From: Salinimicrobium sp963739625
GTDB lineage: Bacteria > Bacteroidota > Bacteroidia > Flavobacteriales > Flavobacteriaceae
Length of the DNA: 64,000 nt
Assembly (NCBI GenBank): GCA_963739625.1
Contig: CAVUAU010000009.1
Span: forward strand, 186,001 to 250,000
Reading direction: 5' to 3'
Shown: positions 54,823 through 63,344 of the stretch, piece after piece
Layout of the letters: the number at the start of each line of letters is the position of its first letter
Position numbering within the stretch: the first letter of the stretch is position 1
Position numbers and translations under genes: made by a program
The notes under the pieces: generated by a model
The model's input: only the letters and a program-made list of their open reading frames with translations
Databases searched by the model: none
Told to the model about the DNA's origin: nothing

Positions 54823-55185
54823 ATGGCACACGATACAACTCATCACCACGAATCAAGCGCGAAAAGGATCTGGACGGTTTTTGTAATTCTTTCTATAATT
54901 ACAACCGTAGAGGTAATTCTGGGGATTGTAAAACCCGAGTTTCTTACTCTAACCTACTTCATAAGTCTTAAGCTTATTAACTGGATCTTCATTATTCTTA
55001 CCATTGTAAAAGCCTATTATATTGTATGGGCATTCATGCACATGGAAGGTGAGACCAAGGGCTTGCGTAGAGCTGTGGTCTGGACTGCAGGTTTTCTTAT
55101 CGTCTATCTGGTATTTGTCCTTTTGACCGAAGGAGATTATGTTCACGAAGTATTGAAGCGGGGGCAAATTGCCTGGGACTTTTAA
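54823..55185 (+). CDS. coxD: Cytochrome c oxidase subunit IV
   Basis: 120-residue membrane protein with three helices (about 15-35, 42-65 and 80-102), a His-rich N-terminus (MAHDTTHHHE) and the FMHMEGE turn typical of the prokaryotic COX4 family. A small structural subunit of the aa3 oxidase. Sixteen nt after coxC, followed by a terminator. Confidence 0.9.
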   Translation: MAHDTTHHHESSAKRIWTVFVILSIITTVEVILGIVKPEFLTLTYFISLKLINWIFIILTIVKAYYIVWAFMHMEGETKGLRRAVVWTAGFLIVYLVFVLLTEGDYVHEVLKRGQIAWDF

Positions 55186-55201
55186 AAGTTAAAACATTTG
55201 G

Positions 55202-55237
55202 AAAAGGCGGTTTTAAAACCGCCTTTTTTTATTTTTG
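55202..55237 (+). terminator. Terminator after coxD fused to the next promoter
   Basis: AAAAGGCGGTTTT (55202-55214) pairs perfectly with AAAACCGCCTTTT (55215-55227), followed by more T. The T-run merges into a TATTTTTG -7 box at 55230-55237, which would start the gene at 55249. The hairpin occupies the space where a -33 element would lie. Confidence 0.8.
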
Positions 55238-55248
55238 CACGTCATTTT

Positions 55249-55899
55249 ATGAAGAAAGTCTTTGTCATAGTAGTACTCTTTGCGCTGCCCCTTGTAGCCT
55301 ACCTCTTTTTTGCTTCGGGAGTAAATCATTTTGCAAGGCTGCCTGTGCTCACTAAGGAGCTTTACGGGCTGGAAAATTTTAAAACTGCGGAAGGTGAACA
55401 ACTTTCCTTCAACAACAACATAAGTATTGTGGCATTTCCGGGAGAACATCCCTATGAATATCTTACCAATGCCTATCATTTAGCCGAAGAGATCTACAAG
55501 CCTTATCATCAATTTAAAGATTTTCACTTTGTGTTTGTGGTGCCTGAAGGAACAGAGGCTGAAGTGGAACAGTTGAAAACCGAACTTTCTGAAGTTGTCG
55601 GTTTGTCGAGGTGGCGCTTCGTCTACGGAACAAAAGAAGAAATTCAACAGCTATTTGAAAGTCTTGGCACCAACCTTGAGCTTGATCAAGACCTGTTTAC
55701 GCCAAATGCTTTCATTATCGATAAAGACGGAAACCTGCGGGGAAGAGAGGAAGATGAGGACGGTAACAGCTTGTATGGTTATGATACGGGTTCAATTGCA
55801 GTTCTCAAGAATAAAATGACCGATGATGTCAAGGTGATCCTCGCCGAGTACAGGTTAGAGCTAAAGAAGTATAATAAGGACAGGACCAAAGAACAATGA
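55249..55899 (+). CDS. Membrane-anchored Sco/thioredoxin-like protein without cysteines
   Basis: About 216 residues from ATG 55249; ATG-like TTG 55198 would read through the terminator and is rejected. One N-terminal helix (about 3-23) anchors a periplasmic domain whose strand pattern (ISIVAFPG, FHFVFVVPEG, NAFIIDKDGNLRGR) resembles Sco/thioredoxin folds. It has no Cys at all, so it can neither bind copper by CxxxC nor do redox chemistry. It overlaps the true Sco gene by 4 nt (ATGA), which suggests a partner role in CuA assembly. The fold call is an inference. Confidence 0.65.
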   Translation: MKKVFVIVVLFALPLVAYLFFASGVNHFARLPVLTKELYGLENFKTAEGEQLSFNNNISIVAFPGEHPYEYLTNAYHLAEEIYKPYHQFKDFHFVFVVPEGTEAEVEQLKTELSEVVGLSRWRFVYGTKEEIQQLFESLGTNLELDQDLFTPNAFIIDKDGNLRGREEDEDGNSLYGYDTGSIAVLKNKMTDDVKVILAEYRLELKKYNKDRTKEQ

Positions 55900-56636
55900 A
55901 AAAATATTCATACATAGGTGTTACCCTTGTGATCCTGATTTTTGGAATTCTTGTGATTCCCGAGATCATCGACAGGGTTAAAAATAAAGAAGTGGTAGAT
56001 TCCACTCGTTCAGATACCAGGGAAGATCGCGCTGCTGCTGCCCAACCTCTTGCTTATATAGAACTAAGTGGCAGTCGCAAAAAAGTGCCTCCTTTTGAGT
56101 TTGTCGATCAACATGGAGATACCATCAGCAATGAAGATTACAAAGGGAAAATTTATGTGGTAGAATTCTTTTTTTCCACCTGCCCTTCCATTTGTCCCAT
56201 AATGAAAGAAAATTTGCTGGAGGTGCAACGTGAGTTTAAGGATAATGATGACTTTGGGATTGCCTCATTTTCCATCGATCCCACTCATGATACGCCCCAG
56301 GTGCTTGAGGAATATGCAAAGACAAACGGAATTGATCACCCAAACTGGCACCTCCTTACAGGAAAGGGGACAGAGGTTTATGAACTGGCCAATAAAGGAT
56401 TTAATATTTACGCGGGAGAAGATGCAGATGTCCCCGGCGGATTTGCCCACTCGGGTTATTTTGCACTGGTCGATAAAGAGGGCTTCATCAGGTCTCGGAG
56501 AGACCAGTTTGGCAATCCAATCATATTTTACAGAGGTTTTGTAAAAGAAGGTTCGGTTACAAGCCCCGAAGAAGAGCAGCCCGAAACAGAGATGTTAATT
56601 CAGGATATCAAGAATTTAATGGATGATGAGGTATAA
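55896..56636 (+). CDS. Sco1/SenC-family copper chaperone
   Basis: 246 residues. One N-terminal membrane helix (about 5-25) is followed by a periplasmic thioredoxin-like domain with the copper-binding CPSIC motif (in STCPSICPIM) and a conserved His in GGFAHSGYFALV. It delivers copper to the CuA site of subunit II (coxB, 27625). It sits in a maturation group with the preceding Cys-free protein and the following DUF420 protein. Confidence 0.93.
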   Translation: MKKYSYIGVTLVILIFGILVIPEIIDRVKNKEVVDSTRSDTREDRAAAAQPLAYIELSGSRKKVPPFEFVDQHGDTISNEDYKGKIYVVEFFFSTCPSICPIMKENLLEVQREFKDNDDFGIASFSIDPTHDTPQVLEEYAKTNGIDHPNWHLLTGKGTEVYELANKGFNIYAGEDADVPGGFAHSGYFALVDKEGFIRSRRDQFGNPIIFYRGFVKEGSVTSPEEEQPETEMLIQDIKNLMDDEV

Positions 56637-57159
56637 CAAATCAGACAAAGTGATGGTTCCGGCCATTGTTAGTATTTCCTTTCTGGTCCCTGTACTGGTG
56701 TTAATTCTCATGTATCTTCCCGAGAGGTATAATTTTCTTGGGATAGAGATGGGGAATTTTCCCCTTTTTCACGCCATCCTCAATTTTTGCACGGCTTTTC
56801 TCCTTGTGCTGGGCTATTACTTTATGAAGAATAAAGAGCTGGTAAAGCATCGAAATACAATGATAGCTGCTTTTTTTCTTTCGGCTGTTTTCCTGGTAAG
56901 CTACGTTATTTCAAAGATAAGTAATGAGCCTGTGCCTTACGGGGGAGAAGGATTCCTGCGCCCGGTTTACTTCTTTATTCTTATTTCCCACATTCTCCTC
57001 TCGGCCATTATCGTACCTTTAGTATTGTTTACCATGTACCGCGGCCTTACCGGGGAGGTGGCGAAGCACAAGAAAATTGCCCGGTACACTTTTCCCGTTT
57101 GGCTTTACGTGGCTGTAACAGGTGTGCTGGTGTATCTTTTTATGGCTCCATATTATTAA
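56623..57159 (+). CDS. DUF420 membrane protein (CtaM-like)
   Basis: 178-residue membrane protein with five helices and conserved His residues (FHAILNFCTAF, VKHRNTM, ISHILLSAIIV, KHKKIARYTFPVW), typical of the DUF420 family found beside oxidase genes and linked to oxidase assembly. ATG 56623 or 56626; either overlaps the Sco gene. Five nt before the next small gene. Confidence 0.9.
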   Translation: MMRYNKSDKVMVPAIVSISFLVPVLVLILMYLPERYNFLGIEMGNFPLFHAILNFCTAFLLVLGYYFMKNKELVKHRNTMIAAFFLSAVFLVSYVISKISNEPVPYGGEGFLRPVYFFILISHILLSAIIVPLVLFTMYRGLTGEVAKHKKIARYTFPVWLYVAVTGVLVYLFMAPYY

Positions 57160-57163
57160 GATC

Positions 57164-57385
57164 ATGAAAAACAAAATAATTCCAGTCTTACTGCTCCTTT
57201 TCCTTGTCTCTTTTGAGGCCGAAGCCCAATGCGCCATGTGCAGGGCTGTACTGGAAAGTGAAGGCTCTCAATCTACTGCCGAAGGGATCAACAATGGCAT
57301 CGTGTACCTCATGATCTTTCCTTATCTTCTTATGGCCGGAGTGGCCTACGCCATTTGGCGCTCCCGGAAAAAGGCAAGGGAATAA
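57164..57385 (+). CDS. Small secreted/membrane protein with CAMC motif
   Basis: 73 residues from ATG 57164. A signal-like helix (IIPVLLLLFLVSFEAEA) is followed by QCAMCRAVLESE, a short helix-forming region, and a second membrane helix (YLMIFPYLLMAGVAYAIW) with a basic tail. The CAMC pair just after the first helix could bind metal or form a disulfide in the periplasm. Its position after DUF420 suggests a role in oxidase assembly. It is not a family I can name. Last gene of this unit; the 119 nt that follow show no clear signal. Confidence 0.72.
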   Translation: MKNKIIPVLLLLFLVSFEAEAQCAMCRAVLESEGSQSTAEGINNGIVYLMIFPYLLMAGVAYAIWRSRKKARE

Positions 57386-57504
57386 ACCCCTTGCTGCTTT
57401 TCTAAAAGCCTTTGTGGATTAACTTTTTTCGGTCCCCCATGTAACATTTAAGTGTTTTTTAAGTCTAATGGGTGGGCAAGTGTTGTCCAAAAAGTTTTTT
57501 AGAG

Positions 57505-58206
57505 ATGATAGAGATTAAAGATCTGCACAAATCTTACAAGACCGGAAATTCTTCCCTTCATGTTTTAAAAGGGATTAATTTTAATGTTGCCGAAGGGGAG
57601 CTGGTTTCAATTATGGGCTCATCCGGCTCGGGAAAATCTACCCTGCTCAACATCCTGGGGATGTTAGACGAGGCAGATGAAGGTTCCTATACTCTTGATG
57701 GTGTGCCTATCAAGAACCTTAACGAGAAGATTGCCGCCAGGTACAGAAATAAGTTCCTGGGTTTCATTTTTCAGTCCTTTAACCTTATCGCTTATAAATC
57801 GGCTTTAGACAATGTGGCGCTTCCGCTGTACTACCAGGGAATGAAGAGAAAGGAAAGAATGGATCGTGCCATGGCCTATCTTCAAAAGGTGGGGCTGGAA
57901 CCATGGGCACAGCACCTGCCAAACGAACTTTCGGGTGGGCAGAAGCAAAGGGTCGCCATTGCACGCGCCTTGGCCAGTGATCCAAAAGTACTTCTGGCAG
58001 ATGAGCCTACGGGAGCACTTGATTCCAAGACCTCTTATGAAGTAATGGATCTTATCCAAAAGATCAATGAAGAGGGACGTACAATCCTCATCGTTACCCA
58101 TGAAAACGATATTGCGCAAATGACCAAGCGTATTGTAAACCTCAAGGACGGGGTGATCATCAATGACACAAAAGTAGAGCAGGTAAAAGCATTGCAGTAT
58201 GTTTAA
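57505..58206 (+). CDS. ABC transporter ATPase, MacB/LolD type
   Basis: 233 residues from ATG 57505 (MIEIKDLHKSY). Walker A GSSGSGKST, Q-loop FQSFNL, signature LSGGQKQRVAIARAL, Walker B VLLADEPTGALD and H-loop VTHE are complete. It powers the two FtsX-like permeases that follow. Its end overlaps the next gene by 8 nt. First gene of an efflux operon running off the window. Confidence 0.95.
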   Translation: MIEIKDLHKSYKTGNSSLHVLKGINFNVAEGELVSIMGSSGSGKSTLLNILGMLDEADEGSYTLDGVPIKNLNEKIAARYRNKFLGFIFQSFNLIAYKSALDNVALPLYYQGMKRKERMDRAMAYLQKVGLEPWAQHLPNELSGGQKQRVAIARALASDPKVLLADEPTGALDSKTSYEVMDLIQKINEEGRTILIVTHENDIAQMTKRIVNLKDGVIINDTKVEQVKALQYV

Positions 58207-59443
58207 TCTTGAACGTTGGGAAGAGATCTTTGATACGATTCGCAAGAATAAACTGCGGACGTTCCTTACAGGCCTTTCGGTAGCTTCAGGGATATTTATC
58301 CTGGTTGTGCTGCTGGGGATTGGAGAAGGAATGCGTACAGGGATTTCTCAACAGTTTGAAAGAGATGCCGCCAACGAGATCTTCGTTTGGACCGGCACTA
58401 CTTCAGTTGAATATAAAGGGCTAAACCCCGGCAGAAGAATTCAGCTTAAAAATCAGGATTTCACCGAGACCCGCCGAAAACATAAAGATGAACTTGAGTA
58501 TAAATCTTCGGTTTATCGCATCTGGAATGCGGTTGTAAATTTCGGAAAAGAATCAGGCGCTTATTCCGTAGAAGGAGTATGGCCAGATTACCAGTTTCTC
58601 GAGAACAGCAGTATGGTGAACGGTCGCTATTTGAACTATACAGATGTTGAGAATTACGACAAAGTTGCCGTTGTTGGGAACAAAGTAAAAAATGACCTTT
58701 TTAAGGGGCAGGACCCTATTGGTAAATACCTGCAGGTCTCTAACATCAACTTTAAAGTAATTGGGGTTTTTACAGATCCCGGAGGAGAAAGAGAAGAATC
58801 GCGTGTCTTTGTGCCATTTTCTACAGCACAGCGCGTTTTTGGAGGGGGCGACGATGTCAACAACATGGCCTTTACCCTGCCAAAAGAAAAGAACTTTGAA
58901 AAGGCTCTTGCAGCCTCTAACCAATTTACGGCTCAGCTGGAACAGGATCTAAAGGAGAGGCACATTGTCGCTCCCCAGGACGCTCGTGCTATAAATGTGA
59001 ACAATTCCCTTGAAAACGCTAAAAGGTTCTATGATCTCATGGACATGATCAAGTTCTTCTTCTGGGGAGTAGGAATATGTACTATTATCGCCGGTATTGT
59101 TGGGGTGAGTAACATTATGTTGATCATTGTCAAGGAAAGGACCCGTGAGATTGGGGTGAGAAAAGCCCTGGGGGCAGAACCCTGGTCGATAGTCTGGATG
59201 GTGCTGCATGAATCTATTTTTGTGACTGCCATTGCGGGCTTTATTGGACTTGTAAGTAGTCTTGCCCTGCTGGAACTCGTGGGCCCCATGATCGAAACCG
59301 AATATATTTCTAATCCCACCGTCAATTTCTCTGTAGCGGTTTCTACCGTGATCATCCTTGTTATTGCCGGTGCTTTAGCCGGATTCTTTCCTGCCTGGAG
59401 AGCCGCCAGTATAAAACCAATTGTAGCACTAAGAGACGAGTAA
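58199..59443 (+). CDS. MacB/FtsX-type ABC permease
   Basis: 414 residues: an N-terminal helix (about 20-42), a MacB-like periplasmic core domain (about 50-275), and three C-terminal helices (about 285-310, 335-360 and 375-400). The VKERTREIGVRKALGA loop between helices is the standard coupling motif. These transporters move substrates mechanically from the periplasm rather than across the inner membrane. Paralogue of the next gene, with which it probably forms a heterodimer. Confidence 0.94.
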   Translation: MFNLERWEEIFDTIRKNKLRTFLTGLSVASGIFILVVLLGIGEGMRTGISQQFERDAANEIFVWTGTTSVEYKGLNPGRRIQLKNQDFTETRRKHKDELEYKSSVYRIWNAVVNFGKESGAYSVEGVWPDYQFLENSSMVNGRYLNYTDVENYDKVAVVGNKVKNDLFKGQDPIGKYLQVSNINFKVIGVFTDPGGEREESRVFVPFSTAQRVFGGGDDVNNMAFTLPKEKNFEKALAASNQFTAQLEQDLKERHIVAPQDARAINVNNSLENAKRFYDLMDMIKFFFWGVGICTIIAGIVGVSNIMLIIVKERTREIGVRKALGAEPWSIVWMVLHESIFVTAIAGFIGLVSSLALLELVGPMIETEYISNPTVNFSVAVSTVIILVIAGALAGFFPAWRAASIKPIVALRDE

Positions 59444-59445
59444 CC

Positions 59446-60711
59446 ATGTTTAGCAAAGACAACTGGGATGAAATATTAGAGGCTTTGAGCGCCAACTGGT
59501 TTAGAACCGTCTTAACGGCTTTTGGAGTACTGTGGGGAATCTTTATCCTTGTTATTCTTCTTGCTGCAGGAAAAGGTCTTGAAAATGGCGTTAAGCAGGG
59601 ATTTGGTGGAATGGCTACGAATTCCATGTTTATGTGGACGCAAATCACCTCAAAACCCTACAAAGGTTTGCCGAAAGGTCGCAGGTATAGCTTCAAGACA
59701 GATGATGTTACGGCCATTAAGGACAATGTGCCAAATCTTAGATTTGTCTCCCCGAGGAACCAGCTGGGAGGCTTCCGTGGAACGAATAACGTCACCCGTG
59801 GCCTCAATACCGGAGCCTACAACGTGTATGGAGATTATCCCGAAATCATTCAGCAACAGCCAATGGATATCACTTCGGGCAGGTTTCTCAATTATTCAGA
59901 CATCAACGACAAGAGGAAAGTAGCCGTAATTGGGGAAGGCGTGCGCACAGAGATGTATGATAAAGGTGAGGAAGTGCTGGGAACTTACCTCAAGATAAGC
60001 GGCGTGAACTTTATGGTCATTGGTACTTACAAGAAAAAAGGCAATAACAACGGAAATGTGGAAGAGGCTCAAAAGGAGATCTATGTTCCGTTTACCGCGT
60101 TTTCACAGGCCTTCAACCGGGGACGCGATGTGGGCTGGATGGCGATCACTGCTGAAGATGGGGCCTCGATCACCAATCTTAAGGACCAGGTTTTTGATGT
60201 CATTAAAAGCCGGCATTCCATTCACCCTGATGATGACCGGGCCATTGGAAATTTTGATCTTTATGAGGAATTCAGCAAGATCAACGGGCTTTTTGTGGCG
60301 CTGAAAGGAGTGGCATATTTTGTCGGAATTTTAGTGCTGCTGTCAGGAATTATCGGGATTAGCAACATCATGTTAATTGTTGTCAAGGAAAGAACAAACG
60401 AAATTGGGGTAAGAAGGGCGCTGGGCGCTACTCCCTGGAATATAAGAGGACAGATACTTACAGAAGCCGTTTTCCTTACCATCGTGTCGGGTATGGCGGG
60501 AATTGCCCTGGCAACCGGCGTGATCGCCCTAATTAATTACTTTATGAGCGGTATGGACACATCAGATATGATGTTTACAAATCCTACTGTAAACCTGGGA
60601 GTGGTCTTTACGGCACTTGCAATCCTGGTGATCTCGGGCTTGTTGGCAGGGATGATCCCGGCCCAGAATGCCATAAAGGTAAAACCGGTTGATGCTTTAA
60701 GAACAGAATAA
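59446..60711 (+). CDS. MacB/FtsX-type ABC permease, paralogue
   Basis: 421 residues with the same layout as its neighbour and the coupling loop VKERTNEIGVRRALGA. It starts 2 nt after the previous stop. Having two different permeases for one ATPase suggests a heterodimeric transporter. The last residues (PVDALRTE) are like those of the neighbour (PIVALRDE). Confidence 0.94.
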   Translation: MFSKDNWDEILEALSANWFRTVLTAFGVLWGIFILVILLAAGKGLENGVKQGFGGMATNSMFMWTQITSKPYKGLPKGRRYSFKTDDVTAIKDNVPNLRFVSPRNQLGGFRGTNNVTRGLNTGAYNVYGDYPEIIQQQPMDITSGRFLNYSDINDKRKVAVIGEGVRTEMYDKGEEVLGTYLKISGVNFMVIGTYKKKGNNNGNVEEAQKEIYVPFTAFSQAFNRGRDVGWMAITAEDGASITNLKDQVFDVIKSRHSIHPDDDRAIGNFDLYEEFSKINGLFVALKGVAYFVGILVLLSGIIGISNIMLIVVKERTNEIGVRRALGATPWNIRGQILTEAVFLTIVSGMAGIALATGVIALINYFMSGMDTSDMMFTNPTVNLGVVFTALAILVISGLLAGMIPAQNAIKVKPVDALRTE

Positions 60712-60733
60712 AATAAAAGTCAAATCAAAGAGA

Positions 60734-61852
60734 ATGAAAAGAACTGTAACCATTTTAATTTTAGTAGTCATTGCACTTGGTTTTGCGGGTGCGCTCTATT
60801 ACCTGTACGCCAAGAGTCAGGAAGATCCTGTGATCTATGAAACCGAACAGGCTACTACTCAAGACATAGTTAAAAAGACAGTTGCCACTGGGAATATTGT
60901 ACCTAAAGAAGAGGTGTTGATCAAACCAAACATCTCAGGTATTATCGACGAGATCTATATTGAAGCAGGGGAGCGGGTAAAGGCAGGAGACCCTATCGCC
61001 AGGATTAGGGTAATTCCAAATGTTTCTTCATTGCAAAGCTCTAAAGATGCTGTTGCCACCGCTAAAATTAACCTCGACAACGAGAAAACTACTTATGACC
61101 GTCAAAAAGCCCTTTTTGAGAAGGGAGTTATTTCGGCTAATGAATTTCAGGTAGCCGAGGTGGCGTACAAGCAGGCGCAGCAAAATTATCGTTCTGCACA
61201 GCAAAACTATGAGATCGTAAAAACCGGAACAACCAGCGGTCTGGGTAGTGCGGCCAACACCTTGATTCGTTCAACGGTTGAAGGCATGGTGCTGGATGTA
61301 CCTGTGAAAGAGGGCAACCAGGTGATTGAGAGCAACAACTTTAATGACGGGACCACTATTGCGGTCCTGGCAGATGTTAATGAGATGATCTTTGAAGGCA
61401 AGGTTGATGAAAGTGAGGTTGGAAAAATAAGGGAAGACCTTCCGCTTGAAGTGACTGTGGGAGCCATAGAGAACAAAACTTTCGATGCGGTGCTTGATTA
61501 TATTGCACCAAAAGGCGTAGAGGAAAATGGAGCGATCCAATTCAACATTAAAGGAACTCTTGATAAGGCAGATACCACTTTTATTAGAGCCGGCTTAAGT
61601 GCCAATGCGTCGATAATCCTTGCGCGTGTCAATGATGCGCTGGCCATCAAAGAAGCGCTTGTACAGTTTGACAAAGATCAAAAGCCTTACGTGGAAGTTG
61701 AGACGGGAGATCAACAATTCAAAAGAAAAGATATAGAGCTGGGAGTGAGTGATGGAATATTTGTCGAAGTGAAGAACGGCCTTACAAAAGATGATAAGAT
61801 AAAGGTGTGGAACCAGCTTAAACCTGCCGGGTTCACTGCCAATCAAGGTTAA
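60734..61852 (+). CDS. Periplasmic adaptor (HlyD/MacA family)
   Basis: 372 residues: an N-terminal membrane helix (about 5-25), lipoyl/barrel halves, a coiled-coil hairpin (about 95-160; KQAQQNYRSAQQNYE) and a beta-barrel domain. It links the inner-membrane permeases to the TolC-like channel. Twenty-two nt after the permease gene. Confidence 0.93.
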   Translation: MKRTVTILILVVIALGFAGALYYLYAKSQEDPVIYETEQATTQDIVKKTVATGNIVPKEEVLIKPNISGIIDEIYIEAGERVKAGDPIARIRVIPNVSSLQSSKDAVATAKINLDNEKTTYDRQKALFEKGVISANEFQVAEVAYKQAQQNYRSAQQNYEIVKTGTTSGLGSAANTLIRSTVEGMVLDVPVKEGNQVIESNNFNDGTTIAVLADVNEMIFEGKVDESEVGKIREDLPLEVTVGAIENKTFDAVLDYIAPKGVEENGAIQFNIKGTLDKADTTFIRAGLSANASIILARVNDALAIKEALVQFDKDQKPYVEVETGDQQFKRKDIELGVSDGIFVEVKNGLTKDDKIKVWNQLKPAGFTANQG

Positions 61853-61901
61853 TCTCTAAGATTAGCTTCAAAAGCTACATATATTCATTACAACCACAAT
61901 T

Positions 61902-63341
61902 ATGAGAAAAATTTTATTGTCTGTATTTTTACTTGCTTTCGGAATTGCCGCGAATGCCCAGGACAACAAAGAATGGACCCTTCAGGAGTGCGTCAATTAT
62001 GCCCTGGAAAACAATATTTCTATTAAACAGTCTCAACTCGATGTTGAACTTTCAGATACCCAAATTTCAGATGCAATAGGGAATCTACTGCCCGGGGTGA
62101 ATGCCTCTGCATCCAATTCCTGGAACACGGGACTTACACAAAACGTTACTACAGGGATCCTTCAGGCCCAAACAACCCGAAACTTTTCCGCAGGAGTGAC
62201 CGCGAGTGTGATGCTTTTTGACGGACTGAGAAACGTGAAACAACTGCAGCTGGCAAAAATGTCAAAATTGGCCAGCCAGTATTCCCTCGAAAAAATGAAA
62301 GACGATATTGCCCTTTTTGTGGCCAATGCATATCTCGAGGTGCTTTTCAATAAAGAAAATTACAAGGTGATCAAGGCGCAGCACGAGATCACTCTGCAAC
62401 AGCTGGACAGGGTGCAGGAGCTGGTAGATGCCGGTTCTGTGCCGCAGGGAGATTTGCTGGAGATCAAAGCCAACGCGGCCAATGAGGAGCAGCGAATGAT
62501 CGTGGCCGAGAACCAGATCAAGATATCGCTGGTCGCCCTGGCGCAGATCCTTCAGATAAAGGATTACGAAAATTTCGAAATTGCCGATCGCGAATATAAT
62601 GTCTTCGGAAGTGAGATCATGGATATTCCTGTTTCTGAAGTCATTAACCAGGCAGAAGCCGAGCGTTACGAGGTGAAAGTGGCCGAAATGAACGAGCAAC
62701 TGGCTCAAAAACAGGTGGAGATCTCAAAAGGATCGTATTATCCAACACTTGGCGCTTTCTTTAACTACAACACCAGGGAATCTGGGGCAGGGCGAATTGT
62801 CGCCGCCGGTCTTGATCCAAATGAACCTTACCGCCAGATAGGTTTTGTAGAAGAAACAGAGCAGGCGGTCGTCACGCCAAACATGACTTCGGAAGTTGGA
62901 AGTCCCCTGCCGTTCTTTGAACAGCTGGAACTCAACGACGGGATCTCTTACGGGATTCAGCTTAACGTTCCCATCTTTAACGGTTTTGCTACCCGCAATG
63001 CCGTAAAGAGAAGTGAGATTGACGTGCGCCGTGCCGAGTATCAGTTAGAACAAACCAAATTAGATCTTGAAGCCAATGTTTATCAGGCTTACACAGATGC
63101 CAGAGGCGCTTTGAAAGCCTATGAAGCTGCGCTGGTGGCACTTGATGCACAACTGCTGGCTTACGATTACGCCTCAGAGAGATATGATGTGGGAATGGCC
63201 AATGCGCTGGATTTCAGCCAGGCCAAATTTAACCTGGAAAATGCACAAAGCGAGGTGGTACGCACCAAGTACGACTATATCTTTAAATTAAAAGTTCTGG
63301 AACTTTATTTTGGAGTGCCTACATCAGATCTTAAATTCTAA
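61902..63341 (+). CDS. TolC-family outer-membrane efflux channel
   Basis: 479 residues with a signal peptide (ILLSVFLLAFGIAANAQ) and two OEP repeats of long helices and strands (WTLQECVNYALENNISIKQ at the start; DLEANVYQAYTDARGALKAYE in the second, quoted in part). It forms the exit duct of the tripartite pump. Only 3 nt separate it from the next adaptor gene. Confidence 0.94.
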   Translation: MRKILLSVFLLAFGIAANAQDNKEWTLQECVNYALENNISIKQSQLDVELSDTQISDAIGNLLPGVNASASNSWNTGLTQNVTTGILQAQTTRNFSAGVTASVMLFDGLRNVKQLQLAKMSKLASQYSLEKMKDDIALFVANAYLEVLFNKENYKVIKAQHEITLQQLDRVQELVDAGSVPQGDLLEIKANAANEEQRMIVAENQIKISLVALAQILQIKDYENFEIADREYNVFGSEIMDIPVSEVINQAEAERYEVKVAEMNEQLAQKQVEISKGSYYPTLGAFFNYNTRESGAGRIVAAGLDPNEPYRQIGFVEETEQAVVTPNMTSEVGSPLPFFEQLELNDGISYGIQLNVPIFNGFATRNAVKRSEIDVRRAEYQLEQTKLDLEANVYQAYTDARGALKAYEAALVALDAQLLAYDYASERYDVGMANALDFSQAKFNLENAQSEVVRTKYDYIFKLKVLELYFGVPTSDLKF

Positions 63342-63344
63342 ACA

